Origin: Paenibacillus swuensis
GTDB lineage: Bacteria > Bacillota > Bacilli > Paenibacillales > DY6
Assembly (NCBI RefSeq): GCF_001644605.1
Contig: NZ_CP011388.1
Span: 3,252,501 to 3,316,500, forward strand
DNA length: 64,000 nucleotides
Direction: 5' to 3'
The translations under genes and the position numbers were made by a program. The first letter of the stretch is position 1, and every line of letters begins with the position of its first letter. Below, one piece after another: positions 43,528 through 53,477 of this stretch. Below the pieces are notes generated by a model, which searched no databases, was not told the DNA's origin, and worked only from the letters and a program-made list of their open reading frames with translations.

Positions 43528-44547
43528 ATGAGCTATAAAGCCGCGGCTAGAGAAATACATCAAGGACAGGTTAAACCGGTATACGTATGCTACGGGACAG
43601 AGAAATATTTAATGGATGAGTTTGTGACGTACACGATTCATCAATTAATTGAACCGGATTATATGGACTTTGCCCTGAGCAAATTCGATATGGCGGAAAC
43701 ACGGCTCGAGGAAGTGATTGATGATGCCGAAACGCCTCCTTTTTTGGCACCGCGTAAGGTTGTCATTGCCAAAGACGCAACGTTCTTAACGGCGGCCAAA
43801 GATAACGGAAAGCTTGAGCATCGGATTGAGCGGTTGCTCGAATATATGGACAAGCCGGTCGAAGGTGCCGTCATTGTGTTCACGGTTGCCGCGGAGAAGC
43901 TGGATGAACGGAAGAAAATTGTGAAACAGCTGAAAGAACGCGCCGCGCTCATTCCGTTTCAGGCGCTGAGCGCGGAAGAGCTGGCGCAATGGGTAGAACG
44001 CAAGGCGGAACAGCTGCACTCGGTCATAACCCGGGTCACGGCCGAGCAGTTAATCCGAAACGCCGGCACATCGCTGCAGACCTTAAGCGCCGAGCTGGAA
44101 AAGATGTCGCTCTATGTAGGTAAAGAGGGCACCATAACCGGAGATATCGTGGAGAATATGGTCGTTCGTTCCACGGAACAGAATGTATTCCTGATGATTG
44201 AGGAACTTGCGCAGTTACGTACAGAGAAGGCCATGCGTATATTTTATGATCTGTTGAAGATGCGCGAGGAGCCCATCAAGCTGATTGCGCTGATCGCCAG
44301 GCAGTTCCGGATTATGCTGCAGGTGAAAGAAATGACGCAGCAAGGTTACTCGCAACAGCAGACGGCACAACAGCTTTCACTGCACCCATATGGCGTGAAG
44401 GTAGCCGCGGAGCAGGGACGCAAGTTTGAGATGAAGCGGTTGGCGTCCATTCTTTCCGAACTCGCAGAATTGGACTATCGCATGAAGAGCGGCAAGATTG
44501 ATAAGGTGTTGGGGTTGGAGCTGTTCTTGTTGCGGATGGCGGGATAA
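43528..44547 (+). CDS. holA: DNA polymerase III delta subunit
   Basis: Clamp-loader subunit that opens the sliding clamp, 339 residues. Recognised by GQVKPVYVCYGTEKYLMDEF, FLAPRKVVIAKDATFL and the C-terminal three-helix collar region with IARQFRIMLQVKEM. Placed before divergent rpsT as in B. subtilis (yqeN). Confidence 0.93.
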   Translation: MSYKAAAREIHQGQVKPVYVCYGTEKYLMDEFVTYTIHQLIEPDYMDFALSKFDMAETRLEEVIDDAETPPFLAPRKVVIAKDATFLTAAKDNGKLEHRIERLLEYMDKPVEGAVIVFTVAAEKLDERKKIVKQLKERAALIPFQALSAEELAQWVERKAEQLHSVITRVTAEQLIRNAGTSLQTLSAELEKMSLYVGKEGTITGDIVENMVVRSTEQNVFLMIEELAQLRTEKAMRIFYDLLKMREEPIKLIALIARQFRIMLQVKEMTQQGYSQQQTAQQLSLHPYGVKVAAEQGRKFEMKRLASILSELAELDYRMKSGKIDKVLGLELFLLRMAG

Positions 44548-44597
44548 CACGCGGAATCATAAACGATGGTTCAAACACAAACCTCACGGATACCAAA

Positions 44598-44628
44598 AAA
44601 GTCCTGCAAGCGATGCTTGCAGGACTTT
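44598..44628. terminator. Bidirectional terminator of holA and rpsT
   Basis: A perfect 14-base stem (AAAGTCCTGCAAGC, 44598-44611, with 44615-44628) has an A run on the left and serves both converging genes. Confidence 0.92.
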
Positions 44629-44643
44629 AGTCTGAAGATGTAA

Positions 44644-44925
44644 TTATTCCGCTGCAGTAATTGCGTTCAATCTCTTAGCAAGACGGGACTTCTTACGAGC
44701 AGCTGCGTTTCTGTGGATCAAACCTTTTGTTACGGCTTTGTCCAACTTCTTAGTAGCGTTGGCAAGAGCGGCTTTCGCAGTTTCAACGTCAGTACCGGTC
44801 AGGGCTGTGTCAGCGACTTTCACGGCTGTACGAAGAGCGGATTTATGAGAAGCGTTAAGTTGACGGCGCTTTTCGTTAGTTTTAACTCTTTTCACTGCGG
44901 ATTTAATGTTAGGCATTGCATTCAC
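44644..44925 (-). CDS. rpsT: 30S ribosomal protein S20
   Basis: Basic 93-residue protein with the family opening [18 protein letters not shown] and [19 protein letters not shown] near the C-terminus. A strong AGGAGGTG precedes the start on the minus strand. Converges on holA and diverges from gpr as in B. subtilis. Confidence 0.97.
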   Translation of the reverse strand: MNAMPNIKSAVKRVKTNEKRRQLNASHKSALRTAVKVADTALTGTDVETAKAALANATKKLDKAVTKGLIHRNAAARKKSRLAKRLNAITAAE

Positions 44926-45043
44926 CTCCTACAAAGGACGTCATAAAGTGTATTCAGAAAACAACCGAATCTTGGATGTTTCGACACATAACTTAAAATA
45001 TTCTATCATGGGTATTCTCAAAATGCAATAGCATGACTGAATT

Positions 45044-45074
45044 TGAATAGAGTCTCCGTCCATACCGCATACTA
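45044..45074 (+). promoter_or_regulatory. Sigma-G promoter of gpr
   Basis: TGAATA (45044-45049) and CATACTA (45068-45074) separated by 18 bases match the forespore sigma-G consensus and lie 36 bases before the start codon. Control of gpr by sigma-G/F is established in Bacillus. Confidence 0.85.
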
Positions 45075-45109
45075 AATCTTACAGAATGTGTTTAGAGGGG
45101 ATGAGACGA

Positions 45110-46138
45110 ATGAATTCGCTGCACCAGCATGACCAGCATGATGACTTGCATTTGTACAATATACGTACGGATTTGGCCGTCGAAGCCAGAGAGTTGGCAT
45201 CAGAACAAGGAGAGGCCGGAGCGCTTCAAGGTGTTAAAGAAGAGTCTTATGAAGAAGACGGCATTTATATAACCAAGATTGACGTTATTACGGAAGAAGG
45301 CGCGCGAGCAATCGGCAAACTGCCAGGCTCTTATTTAACCATCGAGGTACCCAAGCTGCGGAATAAGGATTCCAAATTACAGAATCGGGTAGCCACGAAG
45401 TTTGCTCAGGAATTTGAACGTTTTCTCACCGCCGTAGGGATTACAGAAACGGCTAAAGTGCTGCTCATCGGGCTGGGAAACTGGAATGTCACGCCGGATG
45501 CGCTGGGACCTATTGTCGTTGAGAATGTGATGGTCACACGCCATTACTTCGAGCTGATGCCGGAACAAGTAGCGCCGGGATATCGACAGGTCAGCGCAAT
45601 CGCTCCTGGTGTTCTTGGATTGACGGGAATTGAAACGAGCGAGATTGTACAAGGTATTGTTGAAAAGTCGAAGCCCGATTTAGTCATTGCGGTAGATTCC
45701 TTGGCTTCGAGAGCGCTGGAGCGGGTGAATACAACGATTCAAATTGCGAATACCGGCATCAATCCCGGTTCGGGAATCGGCAACAAGCGCAAAGGCATAA
45801 CGAAGGATGTGCTGGGTGTTCCGGTTATCGCGATTGGGGTGCCTACGGTGGTTTTTGCCTCAACGATTGTGAACAACTCCATAGAAATGATGATCAATCA
45901 TTTCCGTCAAGAAACGAAAGACACGCAGAAAATTATGGGCATGCTGGATGCCTTGGAAGAAAATGAGAGGCTGACCCTGGTTAAAGAGGTATTGAGCCCG
46001 TTGGGACATGATCTTGTGGTTACGCCCAAAGAAATCGATGAATTCATTGAAGACATTGCCAACATCATAGCAAGCGGACTTAACGCGGCATTGCACGGCG
46101 CCATTGATTCGGATAATGTTGCCGCTTATACGCACTGA
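45110..46138 (+). CDS. gpr: Germination protease GPR
   Basis: Aspartic-type protease that degrades small acid-soluble proteins during germination, made as a zymogen (342 residues). The N-terminal YNIRTDLAVEA matches the region where the propeptide is removed, and LIGLGNWNVTPDALGP and NTGINPGSGIGNKRKG are family blocks. AGAGGGG at 45094-45100 favours the ATG at 45110 over 45101 or the GTG at 45086. Confidence 0.96.
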   Translation: MNSLHQHDQHDDLHLYNIRTDLAVEARELASEQGEAGALQGVKEESYEEDGIYITKIDVITEEGARAIGKLPGSYLTIEVPKLRNKDSKLQNRVATKFAQEFERFLTAVGITETAKVLLIGLGNWNVTPDALGPIVVENVMVTRHYFELMPEQVAPGYRQVSAIAPGVLGLTGIETSEIVQGIVEKSKPDLVIAVDSLASRALERVNTTIQIANTGINPGSGIGNKRKGITKDVLGVPVIAIGVPTVVFASTIVNNSIEMMINHFRQETKDTQKIMGMLDALEENERLTLVKEVLSPLGHDLVVTPKEIDEFIEDIANIIASGLNAALHGAIDSDNVAAYTH

Positions 46139-46150
46139 ATGACACATACG

Positions 46151-46179
46151 CCTGGTTCCTTAGGAACCGGGTATTTTTG
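46151..46179 (+). terminator. Terminator of gpr
   Basis: GGTTCC (46154-46159) and GGAACC (46163-46168) with flanking CC/GG pairs, followed by TATTTTT. Confidence 0.85.
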
Positions 46180-46318
46180 TGTGTTCGAATGACTTTAGTC
46201 CATTGGTGAATCTATTAAATGCTGGGGAATTTTTTTGCGAGGGCGGGTTCTATCATTTCTCGCCTTCTCATAAATTCTACTAGAGCAGGGTCAGCCAAAC
46301 GATAGGAGGACAGTCGAA

Positions 46319-47707
46319 ATGAAGTGGACATCGGTTACATTGAACGTCGGCAAGGTCAGGAGAATAGGAGAACGTGTCGGCCTGTTGGGCCGCATTTATA
46401 TTGGATTATCGTTGGGGTCCGCGATCTTTTTTGTGCTGTTGGGACTCGGGGGCATATATCAAGCCAAGGTGCATACGTCACCTGCCGCATCTATGCAAGG
46501 TTTGGCGGCCGTCATTTCCAGCCGTTTTTTTATAGATATGATAGGAATGGAAGTTCCTTATGCGCGTACGGAGGACGAGCAGCTTTCTACCTTCTCCAGC
46601 CGGAACGTATCTCAGTTTCTGTTTCAGTATCTGGCCAATATTAATCCTTATGATCCCAAAAGTTTGCTGGCCGGCGAAGTACCGCTATTGGAAACGGATG
46701 ACGCCTTTATATTGCGGAGCAGCTCCGGGACGGATTTAGCGGCGGCTCCTCAGGACCTTCAGCCGGGCAGTGTGAAGAACGGGGAGTCGTCGCCTGACGG
46801 TTCGGGTTCCCACGAAGTAGGCAGCAACGAGAACGGGAATACGAACCAGAACGGAAACGAGACGACAAGTAATGCGGATCCTGCGGGAAATGAAGATAAA
46901 CCAAGCGTTCCCGGTACAACGGACCCACGGGCGTCCAATGGGGGAACAACCGATAACACAGGGACGGCAACGCCAGGGGAAGTCAAGGCGACGACAGGCG
47001 GACGTAAAGTCGTGTTTATCTATAACTCGCATAACAGGGAGTCTTACTTTCCAATCTTGAAAAAAGGCGCCAAAATCCCGGAGGATTCTAAGAAAAATGT
47101 TACTTTGCTCAGTACAAGACTAGCCAAACGTCTGGAAGAACTCGGCATCGGAGCTCATGCCTCCAAGACGGATTATGCTTCAACGGTCAAGGGCTATAAC
47201 TGGAACTTTTCTTACAAATATTCGCTTAAAACCATTCAAGCCGCCGTCACCAGCAATCCTGACATTAAATTCTTATTTGATATCCATCGGGACAGCCAAC
47301 CGAAAAGCAAGACAACTGTCAGTATCAACGGCGTAAAATATGCTCAAGTGTTCTTCATTATCGGCCATATGAATCCGGATTGGAAGGAAAACGAGGAGTT
47401 CGCTTCGCAAATCCAAGTCGGAATGGAAACGAAATATCCTGGAATTTCGAGGGGCATTTGGGGCAAATCTTCGAAGAAAGGTAACGGGGAGTATAATCAG
47501 CATGTTTCACCGTATAGCACCATTATTGAAATCGGGGGCGTGGAGAACACCTTGGAAGAATGTTACCGTACCGTAGATGTGTTATCGAAGATTATTGCGG
47601 ATGTGTACTGGAAGGCGGAGAAAGTAGACGGGGTGCCGGACAAGAAGAATAAAGATATAACAGATAAAGGTAAACTAGCGATACAAGAAGACGGGAAGAG
47701 GGGATAG
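46319..47707 (+). CDS. spoIIP: Stage II sporulation protein P
   Basis: Cell-wall amidase and endopeptidase that thins septal peptidoglycan during engulfment. The 462-residue protein has an N-terminal span, a low-complexity Asn/Gly/Thr-rich linker (about residues 140-225) and the catalytic region with YNSHNRESYFP, FDIHRDS and a C-terminal Glu block (IIEIGGVENTLEECYR). Lies between gpr and the yqxA-like gene as in B. subtilis. Confidence 0.94.
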   Translation: MKWTSVTLNVGKVRRIGERVGLLGRIYIGLSLGSAIFFVLLGLGGIYQAKVHTSPAASMQGLAAVISSRFFIDMIGMEVPYARTEDEQLSTFSSRNVSQFLFQYLANINPYDPKSLLAGEVPLLETDDAFILRSSSGTDLAAAPQDLQPGSVKNGESSPDGSGSHEVGSNENGNTNQNGNETTSNADPAGNEDKPSVPGTTDPRASNGGTTDNTGTATPGEVKATTGGRKVVFIYNSHNRESYFPILKKGAKIPEDSKKNVTLLSTRLAKRLEELGIGAHASKTDYASTVKGYNWNFSYKYSLKTIQAAVTSNPDIKFLFDIHRDSQPKSKTTVSINGVKYAQVFFIIGHMNPDWKENEEFASQIQVGMETKYPGISRGIWGKSSKKGNGEYNQHVSPYSTIIEIGGVENTLEECYRTVDVLSKIIADVYWKAEKVDGVPDKKNKDITDKGKLAIQEDGKRG

Positions 47708-47709
47708 CG

Positions 47710-48105
47710 ATGAAAGCGAAGAAACAATCGTTAAAAACATTGTTGGTCATTAGCTTAATCGCGCTGGGGGTTTGTTACGGGCTTGAAATTGCCCAGAACG
47801 GGACGGAAAGTGTTCAAGGTCCGTTCACTCCCGTCACTGTTCAGCCAACGGCGGCCGGAACAACCATTATACTACAGACACCAACCCCTGCGATTACACC
47901 GGTGCCCGCGCCGACCCCGGCACCGGTTACCCCCCAACCATCTGCGGCGGAAACAACATCTCCGCAGATCGGCCCAGACAGTCCGCTTGTAACGGAGATG
48001 GCGACCACCAGCCAGATCGCCAATAAGACGGGTGACCTGCTTCAAGTTGTATCGCATCATGGCATTCAATGGGTGGTCGGCCTTTTTGATAAAGTGCTGA
48101 AATAA
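47710..48105 (+). CDS. yqxA: YqxA-like membrane-anchored protein
   Basis: A 131-residue protein with an N-terminal span, the motif [14 protein letters not shown] just after it (B. subtilis YqxA has a similar NNGMEKMKG), then a Pro/Thr/Ala-rich linker and a short C-terminal helix. Its position between spoIIP and lepA matches yqxA. The function is unknown. The proline-rich linker is not part of the B. subtilis protein as I remember it. It starts two bases after spoIIP. Confidence 0.65.
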   Translation: MKAKKQSLKTLLVISLIALGVCYGLEIAQNGTESVQGPFTPVTVQPTAAGTTIILQTPTPAITPVPAPTPAPVTPQPSAAETTSPQIGPDSPLVTEMATTSQIANKTGDLLQVVSHHGIQWVVGLFDKVLK

Positions 48106-48125
48106 CGGAGCTGTTGATGTAAACA

Positions 48126-48154
48126 TTGCTGGTAACTCCGCGAACTGGTATAAT
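48126..48154 (+). promoter_or_regulatory. Sigma-A promoter of lepA
   Basis: TTGCTG (48126-48131), a 17-base spacer and a consensus TATAAT (48149-48154). A start point near 48161 would exclude translation from the ATG at 48158 and supports the one at 48191. Confidence 0.75.
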
Positions 48155-48190
48155 GAAATGTATTTAATTCGGAGCAAGCGGGGGTTACGC

Positions 48191-50005
48191 ATGTCAGACG
48201 TCAGGGAGCGCCAATCGCGCATTCGCAACTTTTCAATCATTGCACATATAGATCACGGTAAATCTACATTAGCGGATCGCATTCTAGAATATACCGGTGC
48301 TTTAACGCAACGGGAAATGCAGGAACAAGTGCTCGACCAGATGGATCTGGAACGGGAACGGGGCATCACCATCAAGCTACAGGCCGTTCGTCTGCAGTAC
48401 AGAGCGGATGACGGTGAAATTTATTTGCTTAACTTAATCGATACACCTGGGCACGTCGATTTTACGTACGAAGTATCTCGCAGCTTGGCCGCCTGTGAAG
48501 GCGCATTGCTTGTCGTGGATGCAGCGCAAGGAATTGAAGCGCAGACACTGGCCAACGTTTACCTCGCCTTGGATAACAACCTGGAAATCATCCCGGTCAT
48601 TAACAAGATCGACTTACCGAGCGCCGATCCGGAGCGGGTGAAGCAAGAAATTGAAGATGTAATCGGTCTTGACACGAGCAACGCCGTTCTGGCATCTGCG
48701 AAATCAGGCATCGGGATTAAGGAAATTCTGGAAGAAGTCGTTAAGACAGTGCCTGCGCCTACCGGCGATCCGGACAGTCCTTTGAAGGCTCTAATCTTTG
48801 ATTCCCACTATGATCCATACAAAGGCGTCATTGTTTATGTACGGGTTATTGACGGAACGATTAAAGCAGGTACGAAAATCAAATTCATGGCTACCGGCGC
48901 TCAGTTCGAAGTTATCGAAGTCGGCGCGTTTAAACCGCGCATGGGCTCGGTGGACGAGCTGACCATCGGTGATGTAGGCTTCGTTGTTGCCGGAATCAAG
49001 AACGTGAAAGATACGCGTGTCGGGGATACCATTACGGACGCGAAGAATCCTACGCTGGAACCGCTTGCCGGTTACCGCCGGATTAATCCGATGGTATTCT
49101 GCGGTTTGTATCCGATTGAGACATCGGACTACAACGATCTGCGCGAAGCTTTGGAGAAATTGGAGTTGAATGACGCCTCGCTGCGTTATGAACCGGAAAC
49201 TTCCACGGCGCTCGGGTTTGGATTCCGCTGCGGATTCCTGGGGCTGCTGCATATGGAAATTATCCAAGAGCGGATTGAACGTGAATTTAACATTCCGTTA
49301 ATTACAACGGCCCCAAGCGTTATCTTTAAGGTTACGCTGACGAGCGGCGAGACACTTAACATCGACAACCCGTCCAACTTCCCGGACGTACAGAAGATAG
49401 ATTTCGTTGAGGAGCCATTCGTAAAAGCGGCGATCATTGTACCTAATGATTTCGTAGGAGCTATAATGGAGCTGTGCCAAGGTAAGCGCGGCGAGTTCAT
49501 TAATATGGAATACCTGGATACGAATCGGGTTACGCTTAGTTACGATCTTCCGTTGTCCGAGGTCGTCTATGATTTCTTCGATCAACTGAAATCCAGCACC
49601 AAGGGTTATGCTTCCTTCGACTACGAATTGTCCGGTTACAAGAAGTCCAATCTGGTGAAGATGGACATCCTGTTAAACAGCGAACAAGTCGATGCTCTGT
49701 CCGTAATCGTGCACAGAGATCGTGCGTTTAACCGCGGCCGCGTCATTTGCGAGAAGATGAAGGAATTGATCCCTCGCCAAATGTTCGAGGTGCCGATCCA
49801 AGCTTCCATCGGAACGAAAGTTATTGCCCGTGAAACCGTTAAGGCGATGCGTAAGAACGTATTAGCCAAGTGTTACGGCGGTGACATCTCCCGTAAACGG
49901 AAGTTGCTGGAGAAGCAGAAGGAAGGTAAGAAACGCATGAAGCAGGTCGGCAGTGTAGAGGTGCCGCAAGAAGCGTTCATGGCGGTGCTTAAGATCGACG
50001 ATTAG
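48191..50005 (+). CDS. lepA: Elongation factor 4
   Basis: Ribosome-associated GTPase LepA/EF-4, 604 residues. G motifs are [17 protein letters not shown] and [10 protein letters not shown]; the C-terminal LepA domain contains [15 protein letters not shown] and [27 protein letters not shown] at 48179-48184 precedes the ATG. Confidence 0.97.
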   Translation: MSDVRERQSRIRNFSIIAHIDHGKSTLADRILEYTGALTQREMQEQVLDQMDLERERGITIKLQAVRLQYRADDGEIYLLNLIDTPGHVDFTYEVSRSLAACEGALLVVDAAQGIEAQTLANVYLALDNNLEIIPVINKIDLPSADPERVKQEIEDVIGLDTSNAVLASAKSGIGIKEILEEVVKTVPAPTGDPDSPLKALIFDSHYDPYKGVIVYVRVIDGTIKAGTKIKFMATGAQFEVIEVGAFKPRMGSVDELTIGDVGFVVAGIKNVKDTRVGDTITDAKNPTLEPLAGYRRINPMVFCGLYPIETSDYNDLREALEKLELNDASLRYEPETSTALGFGFRCGFLGLLHMEIIQERIEREFNIPLITTAPSVIFKVTLTSGETLNIDNPSNFPDVQKIDFVEEPFVKAAIIVPNDFVGAIMELCQGKRGEFINMEYLDTNRVTLSYDLPLSEVVYDFFDQLKSSTKGYASFDYELSGYKKSNLVKMDILLNSEQVDALSVIVHRDRAFNRGRVICEKMKELIPRQMFEVPIQASIGTKVIARETVKAMRKNVLAKCYGGDISRKRKLLEKQKEGKKRMKQVGSVEVPQEAFMAVLKIDD

Positions 50006-50047
50006 TCTCGGCTGAAATAGTCCGATGCATCAATAATGGATTCACCA

Positions 50048-50082
50048 GAGACTGTGGGATCACCCGCAGTCTTCGTGTTTTT
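50048..50082 (+). terminator. Terminator of lepA
   Basis: AGACTG with GGG (50048-50057) pairs with CCC and CAGTCT, followed by a T-rich tail ending in six T. Confidence 0.85.
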
Positions 50083-50117
50083 TGGATTCATTCTCACACA
50101 GAAAGGGGGGACAATAT

Positions 50118-51305
50118 ATGTCCGTTATTCAACCTACACAAAGAGCGATTACCCATAAAGACCCGAATGCGGTTTATCTACACATTCCTTTTTGCACGAA
50201 CAAATGTCACTACTGCGATTTCAACTCTTATGTTCTGAAAGGCCAGCCGGTCATGGATTATCTGGACGCAATGGAGCGGGAAATGGAGCTTACGGTGAAG
50301 AAGCTGCCGCCGGGGCGGATCGAGACAATCTTCGTGGGCGGTGGAACGCCGACGGTGCTTCTGCCGGATCAGATGGCGCACTTCCTGAAACTTGTTCGCA
50401 CGTATTTTCCCGATCAGGCGACGGATCTGGAGTTCTCCATGGAAGCGAACCCGGGCACAACGGATATCAATAAACTGCAAGCGATGCGTGAAGGCGGTGT
50501 AAACCGCATTTCGTTCGGCGTCCAGTCATTCGATAACGAGTTGCTAGAGCGGATTGGACGTATTCACAATACGGACGATGTATATCGTTCCATTGAGAAT
50601 GCAAATAAAGTAGGCTTCAGCAATCTGTCCATCGATTTGATGTTCGGCTTGCCAAAGCAGACGCTAGCGATTCTGAATGATACGCTCGACAAGGCGCTTG
50701 CTCTTGATCTTAAACACTATTCGATCTACGGACTGAAAGTCGAAGAGAGCACGTTGTTCCACGCGATGTATCAGCGGAATCAACTGCCATTGCCGGATGA
50801 GGATGAGGAAGTGTCCATGTACGAGACGATCATGGCGCGTCTTAGGGAGGCAGGGTTCCAGCAGTACGAAATCAGCAACTTCGCGAAGCCGGGATACGAA
50901 TCTCGGCATAACTCGAAGTACTGGAAGAATGAAGCCTACTATGGCATTGGTGCCGGTGCCCATGGGTATGCCCGCCGTCAACGGCATATCAATATTAAGG
51001 GCGTGCAGAACTACATTGATGCGACGCGCAACGGGCTGCCGTTACTGGACACATCGGAGGTGTCCGAGCAGGAAGCGATGGAGGACTTTATGATGGTCGG
51101 TCTGCGGCTGCTGGAAGGTGTCAGTGCAGTCGATTTCTCCGCTCAGTTCGGCGGCGCGTCGATGGAGGATGTGTTCGGCGACAAGCTGGCTCGACTATTA
51201 GGGCAAGGCTTGATTGAGCGTATCTCGGAAAGCGACGGATATCGGCTCTCCGAAGCAGGAATTATTTTGGGGAACGAAGTGTTTGGCGCATTTGTGGAAG
51301 GATAG
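50118..51305 (+). CDS. hemW: HemW, radical SAM heme chaperone
   Basis: Radical SAM protein of 395 residues related to oxygen-independent coproporphyrinogen oxidase but thought to deliver heme. The iron-sulfur motif is Cys26-x3-Cys30-x2-Cys33 (CTNKCHYC), followed by FVGGGTPT. HemW, rather than HemN, is indicated by the absence of a second upstream Cys and by the position after lepA. GAAAGGGGGG precedes the ATG. Confidence 0.94.
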   Translation: MSVIQPTQRAITHKDPNAVYLHIPFCTNKCHYCDFNSYVLKGQPVMDYLDAMEREMELTVKKLPPGRIETIFVGGGTPTVLLPDQMAHFLKLVRTYFPDQATDLEFSMEANPGTTDINKLQAMREGGVNRISFGVQSFDNELLERIGRIHNTDDVYRSIENANKVGFSNLSIDLMFGLPKQTLAILNDTLDKALALDLKHYSIYGLKVEESTLFHAMYQRNQLPLPDEDEEVSMYETIMARLREAGFQQYEISNFAKPGYESRHNSKYWKNEAYYGIGAGAHGYARRQRHINIKGVQNYIDATRNGLPLLDTSEVSEQEAMEDFMMVGLRLLEGVSAVDFSAQFGGASMEDVFGDKLARLLGQGLIERISESDGYRLSEAGIILGNEVFGAFVEG

Positions 51306-51317
51306 CGGCAGATGAGA

Positions 51318-51352
51318 AGACAGAGATGCGAGTTTGCATTTCTGTCTTTTTT
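51318..51352 (+). terminator. Terminator of hemW
   Basis: AGACAGAGATGC pairs with GCATTTCTGTCT (one mismatch) around GAGTT, followed by seven T. The 185 bases after it, before the next gene, show nothing recognisable. Confidence 0.88.
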
Positions 51353-51543
51353 TGTGTGCTTTTTATCCAGTCAGAGGAAAAAGAATCTGTTTCTTGAATA
51401 TTTAGGGTACAGCATTGGTTCCGGGGTGTAGTAATAATTGATGTGTTCGAGTTATTGTTCGGTTCGTGGATGGATAGAGTTATCCTGCAGTGGAAGAGAT
51501 TAAGAGGTAGGATGTTTTTTATTTTGGAAATGAAGGAGTGGCT

Positions 51544-52065
51544 ATTATACAATTTAACTTATACCATTTCAGCGAGGAACCCAATATCACGGTCTTCCAC
51601 CCTCGGGTGAAGGCAAACCGTCAAGATATGCCTCCAGTCGTGTGGGCGATTGATGAGGAGCATTCGTATTCGTTCTATGTTCCGCGCAACTGTCCCAGAA
51701 TTGTGTACACTCGAACAGATGGGTTAAGCGAGGAGACGGTCGATAAATTTTTCGGATGTACCTCGGCAGTTCGGATCATGACCATCGAGACCCGCTGGTA
51801 CAGCGCGATTAGCAACACGACATTGTATCGATATACGTTGCCTGGAGAGAGCTTCAAGTTATTCGACGAGACGGCAGGCTACTATATTTCTGAGCAAAAA
51901 GTAACTCCCATCGTAATAACCGCCATGGATCATTTGCTGGAAAAGTTATTGGAAATAAATATTGAAGTCCGTTTCACGCCTAGCTTGCATCCGCTTAGGG
52001 AAGCGATCTTGAACTCGCAGTTGGAGGATTTCGGTATTCACCGTTATGAGTACGCGGGGAGGTAA
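51544..52065 (+). CDS. DUF6886-like protein, start codon unclear
   Basis: A protein of about 173 residues opening LYHFSEEPNITVFHPR, the pattern of DUF6886 proteins, with many aromatic residues. The reading frame has no ordinary start in the right place: AAGGAG (51533-51538) overlaps the only GTG (51538), so initiation would have to use ATT at 51544 or ATA at 51547 with suitable spacing. First gene of a small cluster between hemW and hrcA. Function unknown; family naming is from memory. Confidence 0.65.
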   Translation: MIQFNLYHFSEEPNITVFHPRVKANRQDMPPVVWAIDEEHSYSFYVPRNCPRIVYTRTDGLSEETVDKFFGCTSAVRIMTIETRWYSAISNTTLYRYTLPGESFKLFDETAGYYISEQKVTPIVITAMDHLLEKLLEINIEVRFTPSLHPLREAILNSQLEDFGIHRYEYAGR

Positions 52066-52069
52066 TAGA

Positions 52070-52561
52070 ATGTCGCAAAAGGTTAAGTATCTTGTTATTA
52101 CACTTCTATTGCTCTTAGCGGTGATGAAATTCGGTGAGATGACTACAGCTACACCGGGTAGGTCATCGGGTAACGGTAATCCGTCTATTTTGCTTTTAGT
52201 GCCCATTACGGTTCTATGGGTGTTGCTGGTCGTCCAATGGAGGCGATGGCTCAGCGCCCGGGATCCTTCGAATCGGTTTCTTAGGGTAACGGTGGGAATG
52301 AGCTTACTGTACATGATCGCGGGTGTGGTGTATCAAATTCATCGGTTTAAGTTGTACAAGACTTTATTGGCCGAAGCCTATCAGAGCAAATTTGGTGAAG
52401 TAGATGAGACATACATTGACGCGATCACAACAGGCCTAACAATTCATGTGAATAATCAATATTTTAATGCGAATACATTCGTCATCACAGTTTGTTTAGC
52501 ATATTTTATAGCAGCATTTTTATATTTTGTCCAAAATGTAGATAAGCCTCATCAATTTTGA
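52070..52561 (+). CDS. Unknown membrane protein
   Basis: A 163-residue protein with four hydrophobic stretches (YLVITLLLLLAVM, ILLLVPITVLWVLLVVQW, VTVGMSLLYMIAGVVY, FVITVCLAYFIAAFLYFV) and a soluble stretch between the last two. GGGGAGG (52056-52062) supports the ATG, four bases after the previous stop. No family recognised. Probably cotranscribed with its neighbours. Confidence 0.75.
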   Translation: MSQKVKYLVITLLLLLAVMKFGEMTTATPGRSSGNGNPSILLLVPITVLWVLLVVQWRRWLSARDPSNRFLRVTVGMSLLYMIAGVVYQIHRFKLYKTLLAEAYQSKFGEVDETYIDAITTGLTIHVNNQYFNANTFVITVCLAYFIAAFLYFVQNVDKPHQF

Positions 52562-52575
52562 AAGGAATGAAAAAA

Positions 52576-53067
52576 GTGTTTGTACTCAAATGCACCCAGA
52601 AATTGCTCAAAGACATGAAAGTACCGCCATCCGAAATACATATTACCTCGCCCCTCAGCAGTTGGCATGTAAATATGTATAAGTTAAGAAATCGAAAGTT
52701 GATTATATTTGTAAATGATTATAGTCGCTTGTGTTTGATTATATCCGGGATCCGTTCTGCACAACCCGCAAAACTATTTGAAACGTTTCGAACTGAACTA
52801 AGGAGCTATATGCTAGCCGAAGAAATAGAAGAACACGTAGTGAATACATATTTGAGCAGCGCGGATGAGATATGGATTACGAAAACAGACAGTCGAAGTG
52901 TGCTGGGTACGATGAATGAAATGATGATATATACCGAAGTTTCTTATAATAAATCTGAAACAAACGAGGAGCGGCTGCGCTGGTTAAACCGTTCAATTTA
53001 TAGTCCTATCGATTATAAAGAGCCTATTCATGTCTTTAAAGAAGCGCTGCAACAAGCATATTCATGA
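52576..53067 (+). CDS. DUF6933-like protein
   Basis: A 163-residue protein opening FVLKCTQKLLKDMK with WHVNMYKLRNRKLIIFVND, the pattern of DUF6933 proteins of unknown function. AAAGGA at 52561-52566 gives a 9-base spacing to the GTG at 52576; ATG at 52567 is too close. No membrane segment. Family naming is from memory. Confidence 0.7.
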   Translation: MFVLKCTQKLLKDMKVPPSEIHITSPLSSWHVNMYKLRNRKLIIFVNDYSRLCLIISGIRSAQPAKLFETFRTELRSYMLAEEIEEHVVNTYLSSADEIWITKTDSRSVLGTMNEMMIYTEVSYNKSETNEERLRWLNRSIYSPIDYKEPIHVFKEALQQAYS

Positions 53068-53094
53068 TTCTATACTCAAAAAAGGAGTGACGAC

Positions 53095-53454
53095 ATGGCT
53101 TCAGCAATCACACCGATTTTTCGAATGTTTGATGAGACGAAGGCTAGAGAGTTCTATGTTGACCTCCTGGACTTTCAAGTGGATTGGGAGCACCGTTTTG
53201 AACCCGGTATGCCCCTGTACATGCAAGTGTCGAAAGGGAGTGTTACTCTACATCTTAGCGAACATCACGGAGACTGCTCCCCGGGTTCGGCCGTTCGAAT
53301 GGAGACGCCGGAGCTTCAGCAACTACATACCGATATTTTGAGCAAAAATTACAAGTACGCCAAACCGGCCATTGAGCGCACCCCTTGGGGGACCAGGGAG
53401 ATGACGTTGACCGATCCTTTTGGAAATCGAATTATATTTTATACAGAATCTTAA
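53095..53454 (+). CDS. Glyoxalase/bleomycin-resistance superfamily protein
   Basis: A 119-residue vicinal-oxygen-chelate fold protein with the pattern FRMFDETKAREFYVDLLDF at the N-terminus and TDPFGNRIIFYTE at the end. AGGAG precedes the ATG. Members include bleomycin-binding proteins and small metalloenzymes; which applies is not decidable. Confidence 0.85.
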   Translation: MASAITPIFRMFDETKAREFYVDLLDFQVDWEHRFEPGMPLYMQVSKGSVTLHLSEHHGDCSPGSAVRMETPELQQLHTDILSKNYKYAKPAIERTPWGTREMTLTDPFGNRIIFYTES

Positions 53455-53477
53455 TAAGGCAAAACGGAGTGATTATA

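Noticed and set aside
48158-48190. Earlier lepA start at 48158
   Set aside because: It lies at the predicted transcription start and has no ribosome site; the ATG at 48191 does.
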